Part shown: positions 1 through 5,589 of the stretch, in pieces
How the letters are laid out: each line of letters opens with the position of its first letter
How positions within the stretch are numbered: position 1 is the stretch's first letter
Source of the DNA: Methanosarcinales archaeon
GTDB lineage: Archaea > Halobacteriota > Syntropharchaeia > Alkanophagales > Methanospirareceae
Assembly: GCA_025464425.1 (NCBI GenBank)
Contig: JAODGV010000026.1
Location: 1-12,060 of the forward strand
Reading direction: 5' to 3'
DNA: 12,060 nucleotides
Position numbers and translations under genes: made by a program
Notes under the pieces: generated by a model
What the model was told of the DNA's origin: nothing
The model's input: only the letters and a program-made list of their open reading frames with translations
The model's database searches: none

Positions 1-226
1 CTGGCTCCTCGGGTATGCCTACCACTGCGAGAATCTCTGAATTGATCCTTCTGAAAGACGAGAGGATTTCTTCTACATCGTTCTCGTAGATGTAGCTCAG
101 GACCGTGTCCGCAGAAGGTATCGCTGCACCGGGCATCTTACGCTTGAGTTCTAATACTGCGGCTTCTGGTGAATTCGCTGTTGAGCTCTCTATTGCCCCT
201 CCATCAACCAATATCGGTGAATACAT
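1..226 (-). CDS. Partial CDS, N-terminal 75 codons; possible transposase
   Basis: An open frame runs leftward from an ATG at 226 to the window edge without a stop, so only the first 75 codons are present. The protein begins MYSPILVDGGAIESS and continues with a mostly helical stretch containing PSADTVLSYIYEND and VEEILSSFRRIN. That pattern (a 'PSADTVL' turn, then helices ending in an F-R/D-x-x-N segment) recalls the N-terminal helical region of archaeal DDE transposases, but the catalytic part lies outside the window, so the family assignment is tentative. The start is well supported: AGGTGAT, complementary to the archaeal 16S 3' end, lies at 231-237 four bases upstream, and a TATA box lies at 259-267. 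It reads in the same direction as cobS but has its own promoter. No terminal inverted repeat could be confirmed because the other end is missing. Confidence is high that this is a gene and low on its function. Confidence 0.6.
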   Translation of the reverse strand, partial: MYSPILVDGGAIESSTANSPEAAVLELKRKMPGAAIPSADTVLSYIYENDVEEILSSFRRINSEILAVVGIPEEP

Positions 227-258
227 CTTTATCACCTAATTTTGGAGGGGTAATTAAC

Positions 259-267
259 CTTTATAAA
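259..267 (-). promoter_or_regulatory. TATA box for the partial gene at 1-226
   Basis: On the minus strand this reads TTTATAAAG, close to the archaeal TATA consensus. Its centre is about 37 nt upstream of the ATG at 226. That predicts transcription starting near 237 and a short leader that would just include the AGGTGAT Shine-Dalgarno at 231-237. The remaining sequence between here and cobS (268-340) shows no gene. Confidence 0.55.
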
Positions 268-306
268 CGGAAGCAGGGGTGTTCGGAACTACTGTTTTTC
301 TACTGC

Positions 307-312
307 AAAAAA
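307..312 (-). terminator. Possible T-tract terminator after cobS
   Basis: On the minus strand this is a run of six T residues about 30 nt past the cobS stop codon, upstream of the next gene's TATA box. Archaeal RNA polymerase often terminates on oligo-T tracts. No strong hairpin precedes it. The call is an inference from position and composition only. Confidence 0.3.
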
Positions 313-340
313 TCGTCAGCCGGGAGAAATGTATATCCAG

Positions 341-1096
341 CTACACCATAAAGATAGCCCATATAAGGAGTACTGCAGTTCGTGTAATCTCATTTGCAGC
401 GCCCATCATATCGCCACTGACCGTACCGAATTTTATGGCGCCCATGATAGAGACGATGGTGGAGAGCGTAATGCCGATACACAGGCTGAACATACCGATT
501 ACGAACGTATGAGGCATAAAGAATGTGGCTGCGGATACGATGATAAAAGAGCATGCAAGAGCTGTTAGGTATCGTACCGGGGTGCATGATTCAATAAATA
601 ATGCGCCGGTACCCCAGCCGGGTTCAAATCGCCTGCCAGCTATCATGCATGTGTTCATACCCAGCTTCGCTGATACTTCCGCGATCAACAGTGCGGGATA
701 TATGAACTCACTCGCCCCTTTTATCGCTATGAAATTGGATATCAGAATGACGAATGATGCAAATAGCCCGGCTATGCCTATATTGGCATCCTTCATCGCT
801 CTTATTCGCCGCTCCTTGCCACCGCCTGCCATCATGCCATCGAAGAAATCAGCAACACCGTCCAGATGCAGTAGCCCGGTGAAGAGGTAAAGCGCGATGA
901 GTGTGAATATGGCGGCGATCGCACCATCCAGATAGCGGAATAATAGATAAGAGAGGAGTGTAAGTGGCAGCGCGATAGCCAGTGCTGCGACCGGGAAGAG
1001 ATAACTACTGGATGCGATCTCTTCTATACTTGCTCCTTTACCGATTGGTATCCGCGTCAGGAAACCGAGAGTAGCGCGCATCATGTTAAGTAGCAC
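341..1096 (-). CDS. cobS: Adenosylcobinamide-GDP ribazoletransferase (cobalamin synthase) CobS
   Basis: The 251-aa integral membrane enzyme joins adenosylcobinamide-GDP to alpha-ribazole (or its phosphate), the final assembly step of cobamides. Diagnostic segments are FLTRIPIG (residues 12-19) at the N-terminus, HLDGVADFFDG (77-87) with the acidic metal/substrate residues D79, D83 and D86, the MKDANIGIAG block (101-110), and GDMMGAANE (228-236) near the C-terminus. Several hydrophobic spans (about 33-54, 59-75, 110-126, 178-195, 198-216 and 238-251) fit the family's multi-pass topology, and the length is normal. The listed start is a GTG at 1096 immediately after the TGA of the upstream ABC ATPase gene. 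ATG codons at 1084 and 1081 (residues 5 and 6) are alternatives, and no clear Shine-Dalgarno decides between them. The zero-base junction implies co-translation with the ATPase gene. Cobamides are cofactors of methyl transfer in C1-metabolising archaea. Confidence 0.93.
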   Translation of the reverse strand: MLLNMMRATLGFLTRIPIGKGASIEEIASSSYLFPVAALAIALPLTLLSYLLFRYLDGAIAAIFTLIALYLFTGLLHLDGVADFFDGMMAGGGKERRIRAMKDANIGIAGLFASFVILISNFIAIKGASEFIYPALLIAEVSAKLGMNTCMIAGRRFEPGWGTGALFIESCTPVRYLTALACSFIIVSAATFFMPHTFVIGMFSLCIGITLSTIVSIMGAIKFGTVSGDMMGAANEITRTAVLLIWAIFMV

Positions 1097-2023
1097 TCAT
1101 GTCATACTGATCTGCTCAGCTTCGTGATGACCCGTGAGCCACAGGAATATATCCTCCAGTGACGGTGAATGTACATTCAAACTCACTATCTTCAGCCCGT
1201 TCTGGTGCGCGAACTCAACGATCATGCATATAGTATCGTGTGGCTCGGTTGTATAAACCCGACTTTTATCACCTATCTGCCTCACACCGGGATAATCCAG
1301 TTTAACGGTTCTGTCGAATTGGACATCAACAGCAATTGAGCCCCCAAGCCGCTGCCTCAGTCGTGAGGGGGTATCAACAGTAACAATTCTGCCGTGATTT
1401 ATGACACAGACACGCTCACAGAGCTGCTCCACCTCTTCCATATTGTGTGAGGTGAGGAATACGGTCTTACCTTCGTTTGATAGCTCCACTATCTTCTCCC
1501 GTATCAACCTCGCACTCATAACATCGAGCCCGGCAGTGGGCTCGTCAAGGAAAAGCAGTTCAGGATTGCTTATAAGTGCCATTGCAAGCATGAGTCGCTG
1601 TTTCATACCCTTTGACAGTGTCTTTACCTTCTCAGCTCGTTTACCATAGATACCGAACTCCAGCATCAGCTCTTTCGCTCGTGTATCCGCTTCTCGTTTC
1701 GGCACCCCGTACAGAGATGCAATGAGCTTCAGATTATTCCATACCGAGAGTTCAGGATACGCATTCGCCGATTCAGGCACCACCCCTATCTTCTCCTTTG
1801 CTTTCAGCGTATCTGTCACGACATCAAACCCGAGGATGCTCGCTTCGCCTCCATCTGGTCTTATCACCCCGGTCAGCATCCGCACAGTTGTCGTCTTACC
1901 CGCGCCATTTGGACCGAGGAATCCAAATATCTCGCCCTCATGCACGGTGAATGAGATACGATCAACCGCTTTGAAGCCGTTAAAACTCTTCTCAAGCTCT
2001 TTTGCTATTATCGCTTCCTTCAT
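1097..2023 (-). CDS. ABC-2 type transporter ATP-binding protein (CcmA/NatA-like)
   Basis: The 308-aa cytoplasmic ATPase would drive a membrane permease. Walker A is GPNGAGKTT (37-45), the Q-loop region is IGVVPES (79-85) with Glu where many families have Gln (frequent in the NatA/CcmA group), the signature is LSKGMKQRL (136-144), Walker B plus D-loop is LLFLDEPTAGLD (156-167), and the switch His is H193 in TSH. Residues about 225-308 form a C-terminal extension of the kind seen in drug/Na+ exporters of this group. No permease gene is adjacent: bud32 lies 9 bp upstream and cobS follows directly. The partner must be encoded elsewhere, or the ATPase serves several permeases. The substrate is unknown; closeness to cobS is not enough to suggest cobamide transport, since corrinoid importers use BtuCDF-type ATPases with different architecture. 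The start is an ATG at 2023, with the purine-rich stretch GCGAAGA just before it. Confidence 0.9.
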   Translation of the reverse strand: MKEAIIAKELEKSFNGFKAVDRISFTVHEGEIFGFLGPNGAGKTTTVRMLTGVIRPDGGEASILGFDVVTDTLKAKEKIGVVPESANAYPELSVWNNLKLIASLYGVPKREADTRAKELMLEFGIYGKRAEKVKTLSKGMKQRLMLAMALISNPELLFLDEPTAGLDVMSARLIREKIVELSNEGKTVFLTSHNMEEVEQLCERVCVINHGRIVTVDTPSRLRQRLGGSIAVDVQFDRTVKLDYPGVRQIGDKSRVYTTEPHDTICMIVEFAHQNGLKIVSLNVHSPSLEDIFLWLTGHHEAEQISMT

Positions 2024-2032
2024 TCTTCGCTT

Positions 2033-2620
2033 TCAATCCTGCTTACGCATCACGTACCTGCCACGGCGTTCTATCTCGGCTACGCGGGCAAGTACCTCGC
2101 GTGCTTCTGCCAGTGTCCGGGTATAGCCCTTTACAAACGATTCCTTCAATACCTCAAGTGATGATGCGTGTGTCGCAGCCAGGCTCTGGAAATAGACGTG
2201 GATATCCACACCCCTTGATTCCGTACTCGAATCGAAGTATGCCAGCCCGAAATCAATGAGGTATAGCGTATCGTCACTGCTGAGGATGATGTTAGATGCG
2301 GTCAAATCGCCATGTATTATCCCGCTTTTGTGGAGGATACCGGCAAGCTCACCTATACGCTCGCTTATCCGTGGCGTCATTATATCCCTGACCAGTGCAC
2401 CCTCTATACGCTCCATCACCAGTACGTAATCCATGATATCGAATATGATGGGCGTGGGCACGCCGTGCCTGCGCGCTTCTGACATTATTCGCGCTTCTGC
2501 ACGCGTGCGTTCCTTCCTTATCCGGTCGTCTATCTCCTCTATTCGGTATCGCTTCCTTATCCGCCGCTTATAAACAGTATCGCCCCTGAACTCAACTATC
2601 GCCTCAGCACATTGTATCAT
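2033..2620 (-). CDS. bud32: KEOPS complex kinase/ATPase Bud32
   Basis: The 195-aa atypical small protein kinase is of the Bud32/PRPK family, the KEOPS subunit that works with Kae1, Cgi121 and Pcc1 to make the t6A37 modification of ANN-decoding tRNAs. The sequence shows a minimal kinase fold: GAEA-like start (AEAIV, 5-9), ATP-binding Lys at about K18 (VYKRR), the family hallmark RTRAEARIM (38-46) with the alpha-C Glu E43, catalytic loop HGDLTASN (103-110, Asp105, Asn110), DFG (123-125) and the basic C-terminal tail RRGRYVMRKQ. In many euryarchaea Bud32 is fused to Kae1; here it is free-standing and Kae1 is not in the window. A TTG codon at 2623 could extend it by one residue, but the adjacent ATG at 2620 is preferred. 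The upstream 31 bp are T-rich (CTATTTTTATTTC on this strand) and could act both as terminator of the DsrE-like gene and as promoter. Confidence 0.93.
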   Translation of the reverse strand: MIQCAEAIVEFRGDTVYKRRIRKRYRIEEIDDRIRKERTRAEARIMSEARRHGVPTPIIFDIMDYVLVMERIEGALVRDIMTPRISERIGELAGILHKSGIIHGDLTASNIILSSDDTLYLIDFGLAYFDSSTESRGVDIHVYFQSLAATHASSLEVLKESFVKGYTRTLAEAREVLARVAEIERRGRYVMRKQD

Positions 2621-2654
2621 CAATAAGAAATAAAAATAGGGGAAAGAATAGGAA

Positions 2655-3059
2655 TTATAAGGTGATGACCTTATTGACTTTCCCCAGCTCCTGCAACAGA
2701 TCTGTCAGCTCCAGCTTCTCCAGACCTTCGGGTATATCAAACTTTGGCGGTTTGCCACCCAGCAGTTTCATCCATGCATAGCAGGCATAGAGCCGTACAC
2801 CAGCTTCACGAGCCATCTTTATCAGCTCAAACGGGTCTGAAGGAACGCCCATCGCCGCAGCATTCGCCTTTATATCATCCGCATAGCTTTCCAGACCGGG
2901 AGCATGCCTGAATTTCTTATCTATCAATGCAGACAGCCCCTCCTGCATGAAGACCACCGCCACATCATCCCCTGCCTTACTCCGATTCGCAGCAACCACA
3001 AGTGCACTCAGATAGGAGTTTATTGTCCCCTCCTTACACAGTATTATCATGTCTGTCAT
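2655..3059 (-). CDS. DsrE/DsrF-like (TusD-superfamily) small protein
   Basis: The 134-aa soluble protein appears to have a DsrE-like alpha/beta fold. A first strand MIILCKEGT is followed by a helix with SYLSALVVAANRSKAG, a second strand DDVAVVFMQEG (31-41), and a late segment MAREAGVRLYACYAWMKLLGG (split here as residues 82-102) holding C93, about where DsrE/Tus proteins carry their persulfide-bearing cysteine. A second cysteine, C8, is in the first strand. Family members pass sulfur as cysteine persulfide or have unknown roles; the partner here is unknown. It lies downstream of the DUF63 gene and upstream of bud32 on the same strand, and has its own TATA box at 3089-3097 giving a very short predicted leader. 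The ATG at 3059 is used; ATG at 3050 (residue 4) is an alternative. The fold family is fairly certain and the function is not. Confidence 0.75.
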   Translation of the reverse strand: MTDMIILCKEGTINSYLSALVVAANRSKAGDDVAVVFMQEGLSALIDKKFRHAPGLESYADDIKANAAAMGVPSDPFELIKMAREAGVRLYACYAWMKLLGGKPPKFDIPEGLEKLELTDLLQELGKVNKVITL

Positions 3060-3088
3060 TTCCCATCATTATTGAAGATGCTCTTTCT

Positions 3089-3097
3089 CTTTATAAG
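3089..3097 (-). promoter_or_regulatory. TATA box of the DsrE-like gene
   Basis: On the minus strand this reads CTTATAAAG, preceded by an A-run. Its centre is about 34 nt upstream of the ATG at 3059, so transcription should start near 3067 with a leader of under 10 nt. The tandem heptamer array at 3104-3134 lies immediately upstream, where an activator or repressor could bind next to TBP/TFB. Confidence 0.55.
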
Positions 3098-3103
3098 TTT
3101 TTC

Positions 3104-3134
3104 GCATTGTGCATTGTGCATTGTGCATCGTGCA
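3104..3134. repeat. Tandem 7-bp repeat array (GCATTGT)
   Basis: On the plus strand there are three perfect copies of GCATTGT (3104-3110, 3111-3117, 3118-3124), one variant GCATCGT (3125-3131), and a partial GCA (3132-3134). A further GTGCA occurs at 3144-3148. The array occupies the gap between the DUF63 stop codon (3151) and the DsrE-like promoter. Three units make 21 bp, about two helical turns, so alternate binding sites would lie on one DNA face. It may be a regulatory array or a slippage-prone microsatellite; sequence alone does not decide. Confidence 0.85.
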
Positions 3135-3150
3135 AGTTCAACCGTGCACA

Positions 3151-3978
3151 TCAAATACCAAAGGTCATCCTCAGGCTGTTCCTCACACCGGGTGCAAGAC
3201 CCACAATGATGATGGTGAGTATTATCATATTTCCGAGCTCCTTATCGTCTTTTAAGCCCGTATCTATCAGATACAGCACGGGTATGAGCACACCGAGCTT
3301 GAGTATGAACATACCCGCAGCAGTACCTGTCAGATTGACCACGAGATTCTCCAGGACATGTTTACCGTGATAAGCGAGCAGATCTATACCGATATAAGAA
3401 GAAGCGGCGTCGAGCATATGCGCACCAATTGCGGCGAGATATATTCGGGTGGTGCTAAAATGCAAATGTAACTCTCTGCCTGTGAGGTAGATTGCCGTTA
3501 CGATAATACCTGAGATGCCACATACCGCAGGTATTACCCACCAGAACTTCAAAACTTCGTTGCACATTAAGAATACGAGGCACACAACGAATAGTACCAT
3601 GCCAGTAGCGGCGAATACGGATTTGTATCGCCACGGGGCAATCTTCAGTGCGACACCGAGTAGCATTAACGTGCTGAGTATGAGAACCAGATAGATCAGT
3701 GGTGAGATGAGTATATAGCTCACCGGAGGTGATACCAGTTCCGCATCTTCGATAACACGGAGAACCGAACCGAGCAGTATATACGGCACCACTGCCGCGA
3801 TAAAAGCTTCATCTATCGTGAGATGCAGCCTTCGCAGTACCTTTAATACGAGTATAACGCACAGTGGAGCAAGTATAAGTGCCCATGTTATCGTATTTAT
3901 CGGATTATAACCCGTGTCATGGATTATCGGGTAGATGTAATAGTGAAATACAAAATCCCTTAGCTCGTTCCACACCAT
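3151..3978 (-). CDS. DUF63 family multi-pass membrane protein
   Basis: The 275-aa protein belongs to an archaeal membrane family of unknown function (DUF63). Recognisable family features are the N-terminal YYIYPIIHDTGYNPINTITWA region (residues about 13-33), LRVIEDAE (73-80), GAHMLDAASSYIG (185-197), KHVLEN (206-211), and the C-terminal GLAPGVRNSLR (260-270). About seven or eight hydrophobic spans are visible (near 31-47, 58-73, 88-110, 121-140, 146-166, 178-192, 220-238 and 250-264). The conserved charged and polar residues inside these spans (D190, E210, N214) could form a buried site, but no reaction is known. The ATG at 3978 has GAGAGG at 3987-3992, eight bases upstream. It diverges from the glycosyltransferase gene with 32 bp between starts and reads towards the DsrE-like gene. 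Confidence 0.85.
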   Translation of the reverse strand: MVWNELRDFVFHYYIYPIIHDTGYNPINTITWALILAPLCVILVLKVLRRLHLTIDEAFIAAVVPYILLGSVLRVIEDAELVSPPVSYILISPLIYLVLILSTLMLLGVALKIAPWRYKSVFAATGMVLFVVCLVFLMCNEVLKFWWVIPAVCGISGIIVTAIYLTGRELHLHFSTTRIYLAAIGAHMLDAASSYIGIDLLAYHGKHVLENLVVNLTGTAAGMFILKLGVLIPVLYLIDTGLKDDKELGNMIILTIIIVGLAPGVRNSLRMTFGI

Positions 3979-4010
3979 AAATATAACCTCTCTATTGATA
4001 ATATAAGATT
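3979..4010. promoter_or_regulatory. Compact divergent control region, DUF63 / glycosyltransferase
   Basis: Only 32 bp separate the two divergent ATG codons. The segment holds the DUF63 Shine-Dalgarno (GAGAGG on the minus strand, 3987-3992) and an AT-rich core (TATTGATAATATAAG, 3993-4007). The core is too close to the glycosyltransferase ATG to be its usual TATA box, so at least one promoter element probably lies inside the opposite coding region. Confidence 0.4.
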
Positions 4011-5129
4011 ATGCGAATAATCCAGGCTTCATGTTATTATCCACCCCATGTCGGTGGTGTGGAGAATCACGTGCGGGAGTTATCGAACGCGCTGGCAGAG
4101 TCCGGGAATGAAGTGATGGTTCTATCTGCGGATATACCACATGGTGGTGAATCGGCACGGAATATGAGATTCCGCGCAATAGAGTTATTCCCGGGCTACG
4201 TACCGCTCATATTCGGTATGTCACGACTGAAATATATGGAAGCCGATGTGTACCATTCACATTGCCCCCCGCCATTCTTCTCTCAGGCTATAAACAGATA
4301 CAGGAAGCATCCTCATGTAGTTACATACCATTTTGATCTTGCGGTTCCGGAACGAGTAAGAGGCTTGCGGATACCGCGAGTCGTGGCTAAGCTCGTAGAA
4401 CAAATTTATAACAGGCATTATGCAGCACAACTGCTGGACGAGTGTGATGCCATCATCGTTACGGGCAGGAGTTATGCCGAGACTTCGCCTGTGCTCGGTG
4501 AATATCTCTACAAATGCGAGGTGATACCAAATGGTATAGACATAAAGAAGTTCGATTCGGTCATTGAAAGCACAGTAACGGAAAGGAGGAAGAACATTCT
4601 CTTCGTCGGTAGACTGGTCTATCCCAAGGGGGTTGAGTATCTGATAAGAGCGATGCCGGGTGTATTGAAGGATGTACCGGATGCAAGACTCGTTATTGTC
4701 GGTGATGGCGAGGATCGGCACAGGCTACACATGCTTGTGGAACGGCTCAACCTGAGCAGCAGTGTGGAGTTTCGTGGCTTTCTCGGCTTTAAAGAGCTCG
4801 TCATGAGTTATTTACAGGCTTCGGTATTCGTATTGCCCTCTTTTACACGGCTGGAGAATTTCGGTATCGTCCTGCTTGAGGCGATGGCGTGCCGGACACC
4901 GGTAATTGCTTCGGATATACCCGGCGTGCGAGAGAACATAACATGCGGTAACGGGCTTCTATTCACACCCTGTGATGTTCACAGCTTGAGCGATGCTATT
5001 GTGAGTATTCTATCGGACGATGAGCGTGTAATGCGGATGGGTGAGGCTGGCAGACAACTCGTTGAATCAAAATACGACTGGCGGATGATAGCTGAGCGGG
5101 TTATGCAGCTATATCAGTCTTTAAGATGA
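4011..5129 (+). CDS. Glycosyltransferase family 4 (GT-B fold)
   Basis: The 372-aa cytoplasmic retaining glycosyltransferase presumably transfers a sugar from a nucleotide-sugar donor to a lipid, glycan or small-molecule acceptor. The N-terminal acceptor half starts with the strand IIQASCYYPPHVGG and the glycine loop GGVENHV (15-21), followed by HxH-type and VTYHFD (104-109) segments. The C-terminal donor half begins near 190 with NILFVGRLVYPKG (195-207), where R201 and K206 are the usual donor-phosphate ligands. It continues with VIVGDGED (228-235) and the EX7E motif ENFGIVLLE (E282 and E290). IPNGID (172-177) marks the inter-domain hinge. The length is typical of PimA/PIG-A-like enzymes. No signal peptide is seen. 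The ATG start is fixed by the conserved N-terminal strand; no Shine-Dalgarno is evident. Neighbouring genes give no clue to the acceptor; the divergent gene encodes a membrane protein. Confidence 0.92.
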   Translation: MRIIQASCYYPPHVGGVENHVRELSNALAESGNEVMVLSADIPHGGESARNMRFRAIELFPGYVPLIFGMSRLKYMEADVYHSHCPPPFFSQAINRYRKHPHVVTYHFDLAVPERVRGLRIPRVVAKLVEQIYNRHYAAQLLDECDAIIVTGRSYAETSPVLGEYLYKCEVIPNGIDIKKFDSVIESTVTERRKNILFVGRLVYPKGVEYLIRAMPGVLKDVPDARLVIVGDGEDRHRLHMLVERLNLSSSVEFRGFLGFKELVMSYLQASVFVLPSFTRLENFGIVLLEAMACRTPVIASDIPGVRENITCGNGLLFTPCDVHSLSDAIVSILSDDERVMRMGEAGRQLVESKYDWRMIAERVMQLYQSLR

Positions 5130-5185
5130 TTCGTGCTGAATAAAAGTGGTCAGAATATATATGAATATAGAGGAATAGTATAGTC
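5130..5185 (+). promoter_or_regulatory. Promoter/RBS region of the NIL-ferredoxin gene
   Basis: The gap contains two AT-rich TATA candidates (GAATAAAAG near 5139-5147, AATATATATG near 5153-5162) and AGAGGA at 5169-5174, 11 bases before the ATG at 5186. The first TATA candidate fits better because its predicted start near 5168 would keep the ribosome site in the transcript. No hairpin terminator for the upstream gene is obvious. Confidence 0.4.
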
Positions 5186-5581
5186 ATGAAACTACAATTA
5201 AGATTCCCATCGCACTTGCATGAGGTACCCAACACGGCAGAAGTGATACTTGAAACAGGCGCAAGGATAAATATAGAGCGTGCGTATGTGGATGCTGTAC
5301 GCAGTGAGATCATCATTGATGTCCCGAATGATAAGGCAGAGCAGGTAGTCTCGCTTTTCAAGCAGAAGGGTGTGGAAGTACGCAAGCTGGTGAAGCTGAT
5401 CACATGGGATGAAGACAGATGCATCCATTGTGGCGCCTGTATTTCGGTCTGCCCCGCAGGTGTATTCAGATTCGACCATACATGGCAGATAACGCTTGAG
5501 GAGGAGAAATGCATCAGATGCAACGTATGCATAAAAGCCTGCCCCATGTGCGCACTCGCTTCCGTTGATGACCATGCATAA
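5186..5581 (+). CDS. NIL-domain 2x[4Fe-4S] ferredoxin
   Basis: This is a 131-aa cytoplasmic electron-transfer protein. Residues 1-70 form a NIL-type ferredoxin-like domain (MKLQLRFPSHLHEVPN start, IIIDVPNDKAEQV at 42-54), the domain also found in methionine ABC importers. Residues 73-127 form a bacterial-type dicluster ferredoxin with cluster-binding cysteines C79, C82, C85, C89 (CIHCGACISVCP) and C109, C112, C115, C119 (CIRCNVCIKACP), plus an extra C122. In Methanosarcina acetivorans a NIL ferredoxin of this architecture (MA1822) acts with a COG1900/DUF39 protein (MA1821) in making homocysteine from aspartate semialdehyde and sulfide. The COG1900 partner is not in this window, so the same role here is an inference. 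The gene ends 8 bp before the nnr gene, probably one transcript. Confidence 0.88.
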   Translation: MKLQLRFPSHLHEVPNTAEVILETGARINIERAYVDAVRSEIIIDVPNDKAEQVVSLFKQKGVEVRKLVKLITWDEDRCIHCGACISVCPAGVFRFDHTWQITLEEEKCIRCNVCIKACPMCALASVDDHA

Positions 5582-5589
5582 GGCGAAAA

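Noticed and set aside
227..340. Small RNA or riboswitch (for example a cobalamin riboswitch) near cobS
   Set aside because: The stretch lies downstream of cobS rather than upstream, and no B12-box-like or stable folded element was recognised by eye.
525..890. Plus-strand open frame of 121 codons within cobS
   Set aside because: It is antisense to a clear CobS with all family motifs, and has no features of its own.
3104..3150. CRISPR-like array
   Set aside because: Units are 7 bp and contiguous with no spacers, so this is a simple tandem repeat.
4257..4721. Open frame of 154 codons on the minus strand
   Set aside because: It lies fully inside the glycosyltransferase gene, whose motifs are intact; the antisense protein resembles nothing.
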